From positions 25,754 to 89,753 of the forward strand of contig CBDCTQ010000060.1 in the NCBI GenBank assembly GCA_965222105.1: DNA of 64,000 nucleotides, in the 5' to 3' direction. The position numbers and the translations under genes were made by a program. A model generated the notes under the pieces. The model did no database searches. It was not told the DNA's origin and was given only the letters and a program-made list of their open reading frames with translations. The stretch comes from CALGLS01 sp965222105 (lineage in GTDB: Bacteria > Bacteroidota > Bacteroidia > Chitinophagales > Saprospiraceae). Positions 36,176 to 45,008 of the stretch are shown here, piece by piece (within the stretch, counting starts at the first letter, position 1; each line of letters opens with the position of its first letter).

Positions 36176-39100
36176 CTAAAAATCAATCTCCTTCGTCTTC
36201 TCCGCCGACCCTCCATCATTCGTTGCCACAACCCTAATATGGTTCGTCCCCCTTTGCAACTGAACGATGGCCGACAATTTTCTCGCTTTTGGATTAAAGC
36301 TAAAATCGCTGATCGGCTTATTGTTCACATACAATTTCACCTGATTCCTATTGCCGATGTTCGCAAAGGTGGCATCCACACTGCTTCTCGCAAAATTGGG
36401 ATTCATCGGATCGGCAGTGGGCTGACTTACGTCAAACAAGGTGATCTTTGGCTTGGCAACGGGGTTGGTCATTTTCTTATACACCACCGTTACTGCATCC
36501 TTATCCATGCCCGCTGCATTGGAAGCCCGCACTTCCAGGGTGTTCTTTCCCTCTTTCAGTTGAACCGAAGCCGACAATTGTCCCCGCTTGTAGCTGAACT
36601 TCGACTGCTCGCGGCCATTGACCAGGAGAGTGATGTCGCGCTGACTACTGACATTTGTCAACGTAGCTTTCAGACTGGCAGTCGGCTTTTTCATCTGAGC
36701 GCCATTACGCGGAGTCGTTATTTTTATCGTAGGAGGTGATATGCGCTTTTCATAAATCACCGACACCTCATCGCTGGCACGCCCTGCTTGGTTTCGCCCC
36801 TCCACTTCGATGGCATTCCGGCCCTCTTTCAAATTCACGGTAGCGGTGAGTTGCCCCCGGCTGTAGCTGAAACGGGATACGGCGCGGCCATTTACCGTCA
36901 GGGTAATGTCTTTTTTGCTGCCCACATGCGTCAATGTAGCCTTAATGTTGGCACTTGGGTCACTTACCTTAACGCCATCGCGGGGGGTGGTTATAGTCAC
37001 AGCAGGCGATGGTATTCGCTTTTCGTAAATCACCGACACCTCATCGCTGGCACGCCCTGCTTGGTTTCGCCCCTCCACTTCGATGGCATTCCGGCCCTCT
37101 TTCAAATTCACGGTAGCGGTGAGTTGCCCCCGGCTGTAGCTGAAACGGGATACGGCGCGGCCATTTACCGTCAGCGTAATGTCCCTTTTGCTGTCCACAT
37201 GCGTCAATGTAGCCTTAATGTTGGCACTTGGGTCACTTACCTTAGCCCCATCGCGGGGGGTGGTTATAGTTACAGCAGGCGAGGGTATTCGCTTTTCGTA
37301 AATCACCGACACCTCATCGCTGGCGCGCCCTGCTTTGTTGCGCCCCTCCACTTCGACGGTATTCCGGCCCTCTTTCAAAGTCACGGTGGCAGTGAGTTGC
37401 CCCCGGCTGTAGCTGAAACGGGATACGGTGCGGCCATTTACCGTCAGCGTAACATCCTTTTTGCTGTCCACATGTGTCAATGTAGCCTTAATGTTGGCAC
37501 TGAGGTCACTTACTTTTGCACCATCGCGGGGGGCGATGATCCTAACCGTCGGCAGCGCAACCGGCACTTCATAAACCACCCGCACACTGGCTTCATCCCG
37601 GCCATCGTCGTTGGTGGCTTTGACGGTGATGGTGTTCTTTCCCTTCTTCAATCCTCCCAACCGGGCGGTAAGCCTTCCGCTACGCGAGGCAAAATCAAAA
37701 GACGATACTTTGCGATTGTTCAACAACACGGTGATGTCCCTTTTGTTAAACACTTCTTCCACAAGGGCATCCAGACCGACTGTGTTTTTCGTAACAGTAT
37801 TGTTATTTCGTGGACTATTGATGGTCACCACCGGTGGTCGTTTAGGTACTTCCACTACTTTGTTGTAGCGGATGGCGATGCGGTCGGTATCGTCGCCGTA
37901 CCGGTTTTTGCCGGTTACCTCAATTTCGTTTCGGCCTTCTTTTAGCTTTATGGTTGCCCCAAAAACGCCTTGATCAGGTTTATAATTGAATTGTTGACGA
38001 CGACCATTAACGGTAAAGGTTATGTCACTTTTGCGGTCAACGCGCTTCAATAAGGCTTTAACTGTTGCTTCAGTCCGGTTGGTGATGCTGCCATCTTTTG
38101 GCGATGTTATATCGACTTCCGGTGCTTTGCCAGCCGTATAACCGGTACAACTATTGACATCAGCTTCGTCCTGATCGGTTCCTGCCTCATTTTGCGCTTT
38201 GATGACAACGCGGTGATCCCCCTTGTCGATGAGGATGATACTGGTCAGGCGATGAGTAGCAGGGTTGTAATTGAAATCGTAAAAACGATTGCCGTCCAAC
38301 AGGTACACGATGTCGCTTTTGCTTTCTACATTCCGAATTTCGGCATCGACGCTTACCTTACACTGATCCGGGTTGAAAGGATCAGCGGTGGGCTGGCTCA
38401 CATCGGTAATGTCGACCTCGGGAGGCAGGATGGTTTCGGCTTCTTTGTAGAATATGACGACTTCATCCCAATCTTCTCCGGCATCGTTTTTACCTTTTAC
38501 AACAATGGTGTTTCGACCATGCCTGAGGTTGGCCGTTCCCGAAAATCGGCTTCCGGAAAAACTAAAATTGCGGACATACCGGCCATTGACTTCAAATCGC
38601 ACGTCGAGTTTGTCTTCCACGTGAAAGATGTCGGCACGAATGCGGGCATTGTCGGCATCGGTATAAAATGGATCGGTATTGGGCTGAAAGATGGTCACCT
38701 CGGGCAACCGGTCATTGACTTGCTGCCGCTCTAGTACCAGAGTGGCCTCGTCGCGGTCTTCGCCAGCGGGGTTGCAGGCGGCCAGACGGAGTTCGTTGTT
38801 GCCGGGTTCCAGACGAATATCAGCCGTAAAACGGTCGTTGCGGGCATCGAAGCGAAAATCGGTTATTTTCCGACCGTTCACCTCAAAGGCGATGTCTCTT
38901 CGGTTGTCTACATGAAGGATGGTGGCATTGACAGAGTATTGATCTTCGAGGGTGTATTCGGTGCTGCGGGAGGGATTGGTAAAGTCTACCCTGGGTTTTC
39001 GTAAATCTGTTGTTGGGCGATCATCGACATAGGGCTTTTCGTAGTAGATGATTACTTTTTCGCGATCGCTGCCAGCGGTGTTGGTCGCCGTGATCGTCAC

Positions 39101-40150
39101 TTCGTTGCGGCCGTGGTGGAGGCGAAAATCGTTTGTAAGTTGCCCTTTTCGGAAATCAAAACCTACTCGTTGACCATTGACGGTGTAGTCGACATCCATC
39201 GGGCTGTTGATGTTTTTGATGCGTGCCTTCACCAGGGCCAGCGATTGCTGGGTGGTGTAGGGATTAGTGTTGGGAGTTATCAATTCTATTTCGGGGGGTT
39301 GGAGTTTGTCTTTTTTGGGATCGATGATCCATCGAAGGTGGAGATTGGTATAGTGGTGGAGGTCGTTGTCGGAGGTGAGCCGGTTGTCGTCGTTCCATTG
39401 TTGGCCATCGAAGAGGTCGGTTTTGGTAAAAGTCAGTTTATGCCCGACACCGACAGAAAATCGGGGCGTCAGTTGATAACCCAACTCCATTCCGAGAGCA
39501 GGCATAAAAGCCAGTTGGCCGGCCTGTCCAAATCCCTCTGCTTTGGATTCGTATCGGCCATCCTGCAAATTCTCCAGTTGGCTGAGGGTAGTCTGGCGCC
39601 GGGCGTTGGGGTCGATCCCACTTTCGCCGTATTGATATATTGAATTAGTCGCGTCTTTTTGATCGGTGAGGGTGGCGTAGTAGTCCAACCCGATGCCGCC
39701 AAAGAGCGAGAGATTTACGTTGGTTTTTTCGCGCAAGCGATTGAACCCTATTACACCTTCCAATGCGAGTTCGCCATGATGGGTTTTGTGGTTTTGAAAA
39801 ACAAAGCCCGGTCCGCCATTCGTGAGTTGATAGGATTCCAGGGCGGGGTTGTTGTCGATGCCGTACGACCGAAAATGATCCTGACCATAGCTTTGATCGT
39901 AGAGGGCGCGACCACGAAGGTCAAAAGTCAGTGGAGCACCGGATTTGTAGTATAGATTTTTGGCAAGGGTGGCACCGGCGCCCCATCCGTCGAGGGTGGC
40001 GCAGATGTCGCTGGTCTGATAGGCCAATCCCCCGTTAAGACCCAAGGTCCAATACCCGGGGGTGCGTACATAATGAGATTCCTGAGCCTGGGTCTGGGCC
40101 AAAAAGGCAACCATGAATAAGGCGGTAAAGAGTCGAACGGGATTTTTCAT
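36176..40150 (-). CDS. Large exported protein: beta-barrel-like N-domain plus 11 Ig-like repeats
   Basis: A 1,324-residue exported protein. A signal peptide ends LAQTQAQ. Residues about 30-270 look like an outer-membrane beta-barrel or porin-like domain (LGLNGGLAYQTSD, MELGYQLTPRFSVGVGHKL). Then come 11 tandem Ig-like domains of about 85-100 residues, each with the outline P-x-(V/I)-x-(I/F)-x-x-P ... (D)(I/V)xxxVNGR ... L-x-x-G-x-N-x-(I/V)-x-(V)-x-(A/G)-x-N-x-x-G. Repeats 7-9 are nearly identical and repeat every 273 bases at the DNA level (36720-37545). No type IX sorting domain is present at the C-terminus. It probably displays the Ig stalk at the cell surface for adhesion; that is inference. 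A terminator hairpin follows directly. The divergent neighbour is the haem peroxidase gene. Confidence 0.8.
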   Translation of the reverse strand: MKNPVRLFTALFMVAFLAQTQAQESHYVRTPGYWTLGLNGGLAYQTSDICATLDGWGAGATLAKNLYYKSGAPLTFDLRGRALYDQSYGQDHFRSYGIDNNPALESYQLTNGGPGFVFQNHKTHHGELALEGVIGFNRLREKTNVNLSLFGGIGLDYYATLTDQKDATNSIYQYGESGIDPNARRQTTLSQLENLQDGRYESKAEGFGQAGQLAFMPALGMELGYQLTPRFSVGVGHKLTFTKTDLFDGQQWNDDNRLTSDNDLHHYTNLHLRWIIDPKKDKLQPPEIELITPNTNPYTTQQSLALVKARIKNINSPMDVDYTVNGQRVGFDFRKGQLTNDFRLHHGRNEVTITATNTAGSDREKVIIYYEKPYVDDRPTTDLRKPRVDFTNPSRSTEYTLEDQYSVNATILHVDNRRDIAFEVNGRKITDFRFDARNDRFTADIRLEPGNNELRLAACNPAGEDRDEATLVLERQQVNDRLPEVTIFQPNTDPFYTDADNARIRADIFHVEDKLDVRFEVNGRYVRNFSFSGSRFSGTANLRHGRNTIVVKGKNDAGEDWDEVVIFYKEAETILPPEVDITDVSQPTADPFNPDQCKVSVDAEIRNVESKSDIVYLLDGNRFYDFNYNPATHRLTSIILIDKGDHRVVIKAQNEAGTDQDEADVNSCTGYTAGKAPEVDITSPKDGSITNRTEATVKALLKRVDRKSDITFTVNGRRQQFNYKPDQGVFGATIKLKEGRNEIEVTGKNRYGDDTDRIAIRYNKVVEVPKRPPVVTINSPRNNNTVTKNTVGLDALVEEVFNKRDITVLLNNRKVSSFDFASRSGRLTARLGGLKKGKNTITVKATNDDGRDEASVRVVYEVPVALPTVRIIAPRDGAKVSDLSANIKATLTHVDSKKDVTLTVNGRTVSRFSYSRGQLTATVTLKEGRNTVEVEGRNKAGRASDEVSVIYEKRIPSPAVTITTPRDGAKVSDPSANIKATLTHVDSKRDITLTVNGRAVSRFSYSRGQLTATVNLKEGRNAIEVEGRNQAGRASDEVSVIYEKRIPSPAVTITTPRDGVKVSDPSANIKATLTHVGSKKDITLTVNGRAVSRFSYSRGQLTATVNLKEGRNAIEVEGRNQAGRASDEVSVIYEKRISPPTIKITTPRNGAQMKKPTASLKATLTNVSSQRDITLLVNGREQSKFSYKRGQLSASVQLKEGKNTLEVRASNAAGMDKDAVTVVYKKMTNPVAKPKITLFDVSQPTADPMNPNFARSSVDATFANIGNRNQVKLYVNNKPISDFSFNPKARKLSAIVQLQRGTNHIRVVATNDGGSAEKTKEIDF
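36720..37545. repeat. Three near-identical 273-bp tandem repeats
   Basis: Within the Ig-repeat gene, GCCCTGCTT recurs at 36781, 37054 and 37327 with its surroundings, giving an exact 273-base (91-codon) period. Each unit encodes one Ig-like domain. Identity is much higher than to the other eight domains, indicating recent duplication or homogenisation. Confidence 0.85.
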
Positions 40151-40576
40151 AGTAACGGGTTTTTATGATAAACAGGTGAATGAAATTCGTTTATGATTAT
40201 TTATCAACTTAGACCCTGGAAATGGAGAAAAATTAAGCGGCTCAAAGGCGTAAGCCAGGCTGGAATGTTAAAAAACAAACCGCCGAAAAAGCCATTTCAG
40301 AACGAAGGGACAGATGAATATCAATAATCGAAATTGGTCGTAAAATGCTAACTATCAATTATTTATATAATTTTTCATTACCTATTTTTAAAAATAAATT
40401 CGGTACTTTCACCTTTCGGTAAATGTTAACATTTGCTCTATTGGGCATCGTTTTTAACAGAAGTTTAAACCCTTCTTCCGGGTGGCTGTCCATTTGCCGA
40501 AAGGTATCCTCAAAAAAACCCGCATCATTTAATATGAAACCCATCATTTATTTTCTTATATTTGTAACTTAGTAAA

Positions 40577-40709
40577 GCTCAAAAAATAACTTCCCTTTTT
40601 AGAATCTTTGAAAACAACGTACAAAACCTGCCTACCGGCAGGCAGGCGCTCACTATCAATCGCTTATTTGTACGTTGTTTCAAAGACGACGGGAATTTAT
40701 TTTTTGAGC
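40577..40709. repeat. Hairpin element, copy B
   Basis: Left end GCTCAAAAAATAACTTCCC and right end GGGAATTTATTTTTTGAGC are inverted. Inner arms CTTTGAAAACAACGTACAAA and TTTGTACGTTGTTTCAAAG pair apart from one extra A. The core CGCTCACTATCAATCGCTTA is the exact complement of the core of copy A at 27749-27768. A CCTGCC/GGCAGG palindrome (40627-40646) sits beside the core, as if inserted into the element. Confidence 0.7.
40627..40646. repeat. CCTGCC/GGCAGG palindrome nested in copy B
   Basis: CCTGCCTACCGGCAGGCAGG, with CCTGCC and GGCAGG arms. It lies between the left arm and the core of hairpin element B and is absent from the same position in copy A. Confidence 0.65.
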
Positions 40710-40848
40710 CAGCATATTTCCTCCCATCCCGAAACCTCCGTTTTAAAGTTGATCGTTAGCCAGGCTGCATGACAAGAGCCTTTTGTGCTCGTGGTAGCAG
40801 CCTACGACCCAACAACAATTTCTCATGAACAAAAACTGACAGCTCGTC

Positions 40849-43761
40849 ATGTTGAAACAAACACTAACTCTTATAATCTGCGCTTGCCTCCCAATCCTGT
40901 TATTTGGACAGCCAAACCGCACCCTCGACGGCACCAACAACAATCAGTCGAACCCAACCTGGGGGGCTGCTGGCGAACAATTGCCACGCATGGTGCCTGC
41001 TGCTTATGCCGATGGCATTTCTCTGCCTGGGGGCATCGGGCTGCCCAATCCTCGCATTATCAGTAATGCTCTTTTTGCGCAAGACAGTCTGATCCACGAT
41101 CAGATGAATCTCAGCGATTTTGTTTGGGTATTCGGCCAGTTTCTGGACCACGACATCACCCAGGTAGGCAACGATCCTACCGAGCCCATACCCATACCAG
41201 TCGATTTTCCCGACGAGTACTTCAACCCAGGAGGCGGATTCCCCGATGTGGTAATCAACATGCATCGCTCAATGGCAGCTTCCGGCACCGGCACCGACGT
41301 GACCAACCCACGCCAACACGACAATCTCATCACCTCCTGGATCGATGCCTCCAATGTATATGGCTCTGATGTCGACCGGGCCAGTTGGCTGCGCACCTTC
41401 GTCGACGGTAAGTTGAAAACATCTTCCGGCAACCTCCTGCCTTACAATACTACCGATGGAGAGTTTGGTAGCCCCATCGACCTCAACGCTCCTTTTATGG
41501 ACAATGAAAACCCCTTTGTCACAAAACTCTTTGTAGCCGGCGATTCCAGAGCCAATGAAAACACCTTGTTGACCGCCTTCCACACCCTTTTTGTCCGCGA
41601 ACACAACCGCCTCTGCGACGAACTCCAATCGGACAACCCCGCCTGGACGGATGAAAAACTCTATCAGGAAGCCCGCCGCAGGGTCATTGCGCACATACAG
41701 GCCATCACTTACGAAGAGTGGCTGCCGGCCATGGGCATCAGCCTGCCAACATACAATGGTTACGACGCTTCTCTCAATCCGACTATTACCAACGTCTTTT
41801 CGGCTGCTGCTTTCCGACTCGGGCACACCTTGTTGAATCCTAACCTTCGCATGGTTGACGATATGGGAAATTACCTCGGAACCATCGCCCTGAAAGACGC
41901 CTTTTTCACCCCGGCCATCCTGGCCAACAACGGCATGGAAGTATTTCTTAAAGGGATGGCCGAGCAGGTAGAGCAAGAGCTGGATGCCAAAGTGGTCGAC
42001 GATGTCCGCAACTTTCTTTTCGGACCACCAACCGCCGGGCTGGGGGGTCTCGACCTTGCCGCCATCAACATCAACCGCGGAAGAGAACGTGGCATCCCCT
42101 CTTTCAACGCCGTGCGCATCAACCTGGGCTTATCGCCTTACTCGGGATTGAATGATTTTTCATCAAACACCGATATCGCCGCCATCCTCGCTTCCCTTTA
42201 CGGAAACGTCAACAACATCGACGCATGGGTGGGTATGCTGCTCGAAGACCACATGCCCGATATGCTTTTTGGCGAAACCATCATGTACATTATGATGCAA
42301 CAGTTTGGAGATCTCCGTGACGGCGACCGGTATTTCTACGAAATTGATTACGAAATGACTGCCGATGAAATCGCCGCCATTAAAGCCACGCCTTTCTCCG
42401 AAGTCATCATGCGCAATACCGGTGTGACCATCATGCAGGAAAATGTATTCGAGGCCATGCCACACGACTCCATCTCCACTTGTAGTGCGGCCGGTCCTTA
42501 CTCCGACATCAGCGGTGGCATACAAACTTACAGCGGGCTCAACATGAGTGAGGTGGAAGTCTCCGCCATCAATAGCACGGACAATACAACCCTTAGCACC
42601 CTGACCGGCTCCAACGGCGGATACCTGCTGGAAAATGCCACCTCCTGCGACAATTACCTCCTCACTCCCTACAAAAACAGTTTCCACGTCAATGGGGTCA
42701 CCACCTTCGACCTGATAAAAATATCCAATCATATTCTGGAATTGGAATTGTTGAATTCACCTTACAAAATCATAGCGGCTGACGCCAATAATGATGGCAA
42801 TGTAACGACGCTCGACATCGTTGCACTTCGCAAACTGATTCTGTTCATCGATACGGAACTGGCCAACAACACGTCCTGGCGGTTTGTCGACGCCAATTAC
42901 GCCTTCAATGATCCGACCCAACCGCTCGACGAAGTATTCCCGGAAAGTATAGAGGTGACAGAGATAACGGAAAACAATGGCCTGCAAAACTTTGTGGGCT
43001 TAAAGATCGGCGATGTAAATGGCAATGCCAATCCCGACTTGTTCGGTGGCGATGAGGGAGGCGACACTCGAACCGGTGAACTACTCGTGTTTAAAGCTCC
43101 AAATCAACGATTGAGAGCAGGAGAGCGGATCCAAATACCCATTTACGCTGATGATATAGCGGAGATGAGGGGCTTTCAGTTTACCCTCCAGGCCGATCCG
43201 GGAGCGTTGGTTTTTGATGGGGTGATTCCACAACAACTACCCTCCCTTTCGGAAAATAGTTTCAACTACCTTTCGGAAAATGGGTTGTTGCTGGCCAGTT
43301 GGGATGGCGATGCGGATGATCTTTCTGGGAAAGAATTGTTATTTACGCTTAAATTCGAGGTGTTGAAAGATGGTTTGTTGAGTGACTTTGTTGAACTAAA
43401 TTCAAGTAAAATAACCGCCGAATCTTATTTTAAAAACCATAGTATGGGTGGCGCAGTCCTTCGTTTTGAAGAAAAAAATAACAACACTATTACAAGTGAA
43501 TTGGTTGTGCATCAGAATCAACCCAATCCATTCAAAGAGGAGACCGTCATTGGTTTCGAATTGCCCGGTGCCAGTGAGGTAACCCTTCGAATCATGGATA
43601 CAACGGGCAAGCTACTACACCAATCCACCGGCCCATACACTAAAGGTTATCAACAATTCACGGTGGCCCGTTCGGATTTTGCTCCTGCCGGTCCCGTACT
43701 TTTTTACGAATTGGAAACAGCATTTGGCACAGCCACCCGAAAAATGGTGACGCACAAATAA
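40849..43761 (+). CDS. Animal-type haem peroxidase with dockerin-like, cohesin-like and T9SS domains
   Basis: A 970-residue exported protein. Signal peptide 1-20 (ending LLFGQ). Residues about 25-540 are an animal haem peroxidase domain: FGQFLDHDIT holds the distal His (about 101) and adjacent Ca-binding Asp, AGDSRANENTLLTAFHTLF and REHNRL form the family signature, and FRLGHTLLNP carries the proximal His (about 325). A carboxypeptidase-regulatory-like stretch follows, then a dockerin-like Ca-binding segment (ADANNDGNVTTLDIVALRKL, about 645), a cohesin-like beta domain (about 745-860), and a type IX sorting domain at the end (NQPNPFKEETVIGFELPG onward). It should oxidise halides or organic substrates with peroxide outside the cell. 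It is followed by a strong terminator. Confidence 0.9.
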   Translation: MLKQTLTLIICACLPILLFGQPNRTLDGTNNNQSNPTWGAAGEQLPRMVPAAYADGISLPGGIGLPNPRIISNALFAQDSLIHDQMNLSDFVWVFGQFLDHDITQVGNDPTEPIPIPVDFPDEYFNPGGGFPDVVINMHRSMAASGTGTDVTNPRQHDNLITSWIDASNVYGSDVDRASWLRTFVDGKLKTSSGNLLPYNTTDGEFGSPIDLNAPFMDNENPFVTKLFVAGDSRANENTLLTAFHTLFVREHNRLCDELQSDNPAWTDEKLYQEARRRVIAHIQAITYEEWLPAMGISLPTYNGYDASLNPTITNVFSAAAFRLGHTLLNPNLRMVDDMGNYLGTIALKDAFFTPAILANNGMEVFLKGMAEQVEQELDAKVVDDVRNFLFGPPTAGLGGLDLAAININRGRERGIPSFNAVRINLGLSPYSGLNDFSSNTDIAAILASLYGNVNNIDAWVGMLLEDHMPDMLFGETIMYIMMQQFGDLRDGDRYFYEIDYEMTADEIAAIKATPFSEVIMRNTGVTIMQENVFEAMPHDSISTCSAAGPYSDISGGIQTYSGLNMSEVEVSAINSTDNTTLSTLTGSNGGYLLENATSCDNYLLTPYKNSFHVNGVTTFDLIKISNHILELELLNSPYKIIAADANNDGNVTTLDIVALRKLILFIDTELANNTSWRFVDANYAFNDPTQPLDEVFPESIEVTEITENNGLQNFVGLKIGDVNGNANPDLFGGDEGGDTRTGELLVFKAPNQRLRAGERIQIPIYADDIAEMRGFQFTLQADPGALVFDGVIPQQLPSLSENSFNYLSENGLLLASWDGDADDLSGKELLFTLKFEVLKDGLLSDFVELNSSKITAESYFKNHSMGGAVLRFEEKNNNTITSELVVHQNQPNPFKEETVIGFELPGASEVTLRIMDTTGKLLHQSTGPYTKGYQQFTVARSDFAPAGPVLFYELETAFGTATRKMVTHK

Positions 43762-43800
43762 CCACCATCGAAGATACACACTTTGATGAATTTCATCCAG

Positions 43801-43833
43801 GCGGAGCCCAAGGTTATTGGGTTCCGCTTTTTT
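43801..43833 (+). terminator. Terminator of the peroxidase gene
   Basis: GCGGAGCCCAA (43801-43811), loop GGTTA, TTGGGTTCCGC (43817-43827), with one G-T pair, followed by six T. It lies 39 bases after the stop codon and is a textbook factor-independent terminator. Confidence 0.85.
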
Positions 43834-43882
43834 ATAGGGAATTATCCATTCCGCAAATCCTTCCAGGCTAAAAAACGGGCTT

Positions 43883-44905
43883 TCACAGTTGCTCGATTAC
43901 GTTTGCAGACAATCCGGTTTCTTTCATAATTGCCTCTAATGGTTCTCCATATTTTTTCATGGTCCTGGCGAGTTTTACAAGTGCTTCCTCCTTCTGTTTG
44001 CGTTCTTCCTCCTTCTGTTTGCGTTCTTCCTCCTTCTGTCTGCGTTCTTCCTCCTTCTGTCTGCGTTCTTCCTCCTTCTGTTTGCGTTCTTCCTCCTTCT
44101 GTCTGCGTTCTTCCTCCTTCTGTCTGCGTTCTTCCTCCTTCTGTCTGCGTTCTTCTTCTGCTAGCTGAAACGCTTTTTTCAACTTCACTTCTTGTTCTGC
44201 AAAATAATCTTCCATTTCTTCTTCTGCTGCCAATTTTTTCAAAAGGCTTTTATCAGTCAGCGGTTTATGTAAGTATTTAGCTACATCCTTGAATTCTTCC
44301 GGTACTTCCTCCAGATCGAGGATGTAGTTTTTATCGCTTACCCATGCCTGATTGAACAAGGTCATAAATTTTTCCAACTGCGTTTTCCGCTTTTCGGGCA
44401 AGCGCCTTACTTGAATGGCGTAAGTCTTATGTGTAAGCAGTTCAATGAATTCGCTGTCAACCTTTAACTCTTTTTTGGTTGCAACGTCTATTACTTTTCT
44501 ATCTACGAGTGCCGCCATCACCGGAATATCTTTTACGTTATAACCCAGGATGTAGATCGCTATAATGGGAAGTAATATCGTATCCTCCGTTTTATTTTGT
44601 CTTTTCTGGCTGTACACATTGCCCAGATAATGTCGGAAGCGAAGCAGATTGGTAGGCAGCTTTGATTTTTGCAGTTCAATTAAAACTTTTTCCCTTTTAC
44701 CCGAAGCATCGAGTATTACTGCTTTAAAATCAAGTCGGAATAAGGTAAAATGACGATCTTCATCACTGACCACGATCTCTTGCTGTGCTAAATCTAGCTC
44801 TACTACCTCCTGCTCCAGAATGGTCGATAAAACCTTCCGTGCCAGTTTATCGTTTGACATAAGGTACTTGAACGCATGGTCGTATAGAGGATTTGCTATC
44901 TTCAT
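43883..44905 (-). CDS. Rpn-family recombination-promoting nuclease / putative transposase, intact
   Basis: A 340-residue protein of the Rpn (PD-(D/E)XK nuclease transposase-like) family. DHAFKYLMSND opens the nuclease domain, LDFKAV and VLIELQKS supply the D...ExQ active-site motif (about 57 and 77), and YLGNVYSQKR follows. Residues about 245-305 are eight seven-residue units of EERRQKE/EERKQKE, coded by 21-base repeats at about 43983-44155 and expected to form a long charged helix. The C-terminus (KKYGEPLEAIMKETGLSANV) looks like a small helical DNA-binding tail. It is about 85% identical by eye over most of its length to the broken copy at 9606-10523. Rpn proteins cut DNA in vitro and raise recombination; some act in phage defence. 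Confidence 0.85.
   Translation of the reverse strand: MKIANPLYDHAFKYLMSNDKLARKVLSTILEQEVVELDLAQQEIVVSDEDRHFTLFRLDFKAVILDASGKREKVLIELQKSKLPTNLLRFRHYLGNVYSQKRQNKTEDTILLPIIAIYILGYNVKDIPVMAALVDRKVIDVATKKELKVDSEFIELLTHKTYAIQVRRLPEKRKTQLEKFMTLFNQAWVSDKNYILDLEEVPEEFKDVAKYLHKPLTDKSLLKKLAAEEEMEDYFAEQEVKLKKAFQLAEEERRQKEEERRQKEEERRQKEEERKQKEEERRQKEEERRQKEEERKQKEEERKQKEEALVKLARTMKKYGEPLEAIMKETGLSANVIEQL
43983..44155. repeat. 21-bp tandem repeat, eight units
   Basis: CTCCTTCTGT(C/T)TGCGTTCTTC repeats eight times without a frame change, encoding the EERRQKE units of the Rpn protein. Units differ at one position (Arg/Lys codon). Confidence 0.85.
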
Positions 44906-45008
44906 CGCTTCAAAAATAGGGTTTTTTACTGACTTTTGAATACATTATTCTGATGAGGTGCCAAGACAAAAATTTTCCCTAACATTGCAAGACAAAAACA
45001 ACTTTGCC

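Larger units (their letters stand above)
40151..40848. other. Divergent intergenic region with hairpin element
   Basis: About 700 bases between the Ig-repeat gene (minus) and the peroxidase gene (plus). It contains the hairpin element copy B (40577-40709). TATATTTG at 40557-40564 fits the -7 box TAnnTTTG but lacks a -33 TTG. A 62-codon minus-strand frame (40359-40547) has no recognisable family and is not called. Confidence 0.5.

Noticed and set aside
36720..37545. 273-base direct repeats as a mobile element
   Set aside because: They coincide exactly with protein domains in one open reading frame and have no terminal inverted repeats or transposase.
38192..38734. A 180-codon plus-strand frame and longer ones nearby (36788-37945)
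   Set aside because: Antisense to the Ig-repeat gene; the apparent protein repeats only mirror the repeats of the real gene.
40359..40547. 62-codon minus-strand frame in the peroxidase upstream gap
   Set aside because: No signal peptide, motif or neighbour support; base composition is that of an AT-rich intergenic region.
42770..43400. Evidence for a cellulosome
   Set aside because: One dockerin-like and one cohesin-like module in a peroxidase do not make a cellulosome; no scaffoldin or cellulase genes are present.
43983..44155. Regular 21-base repeats that might suggest a CRISPR array
   Set aside because: There are no spacers; units are contiguous, in frame and encode a Lys/Glu/Arg helix.
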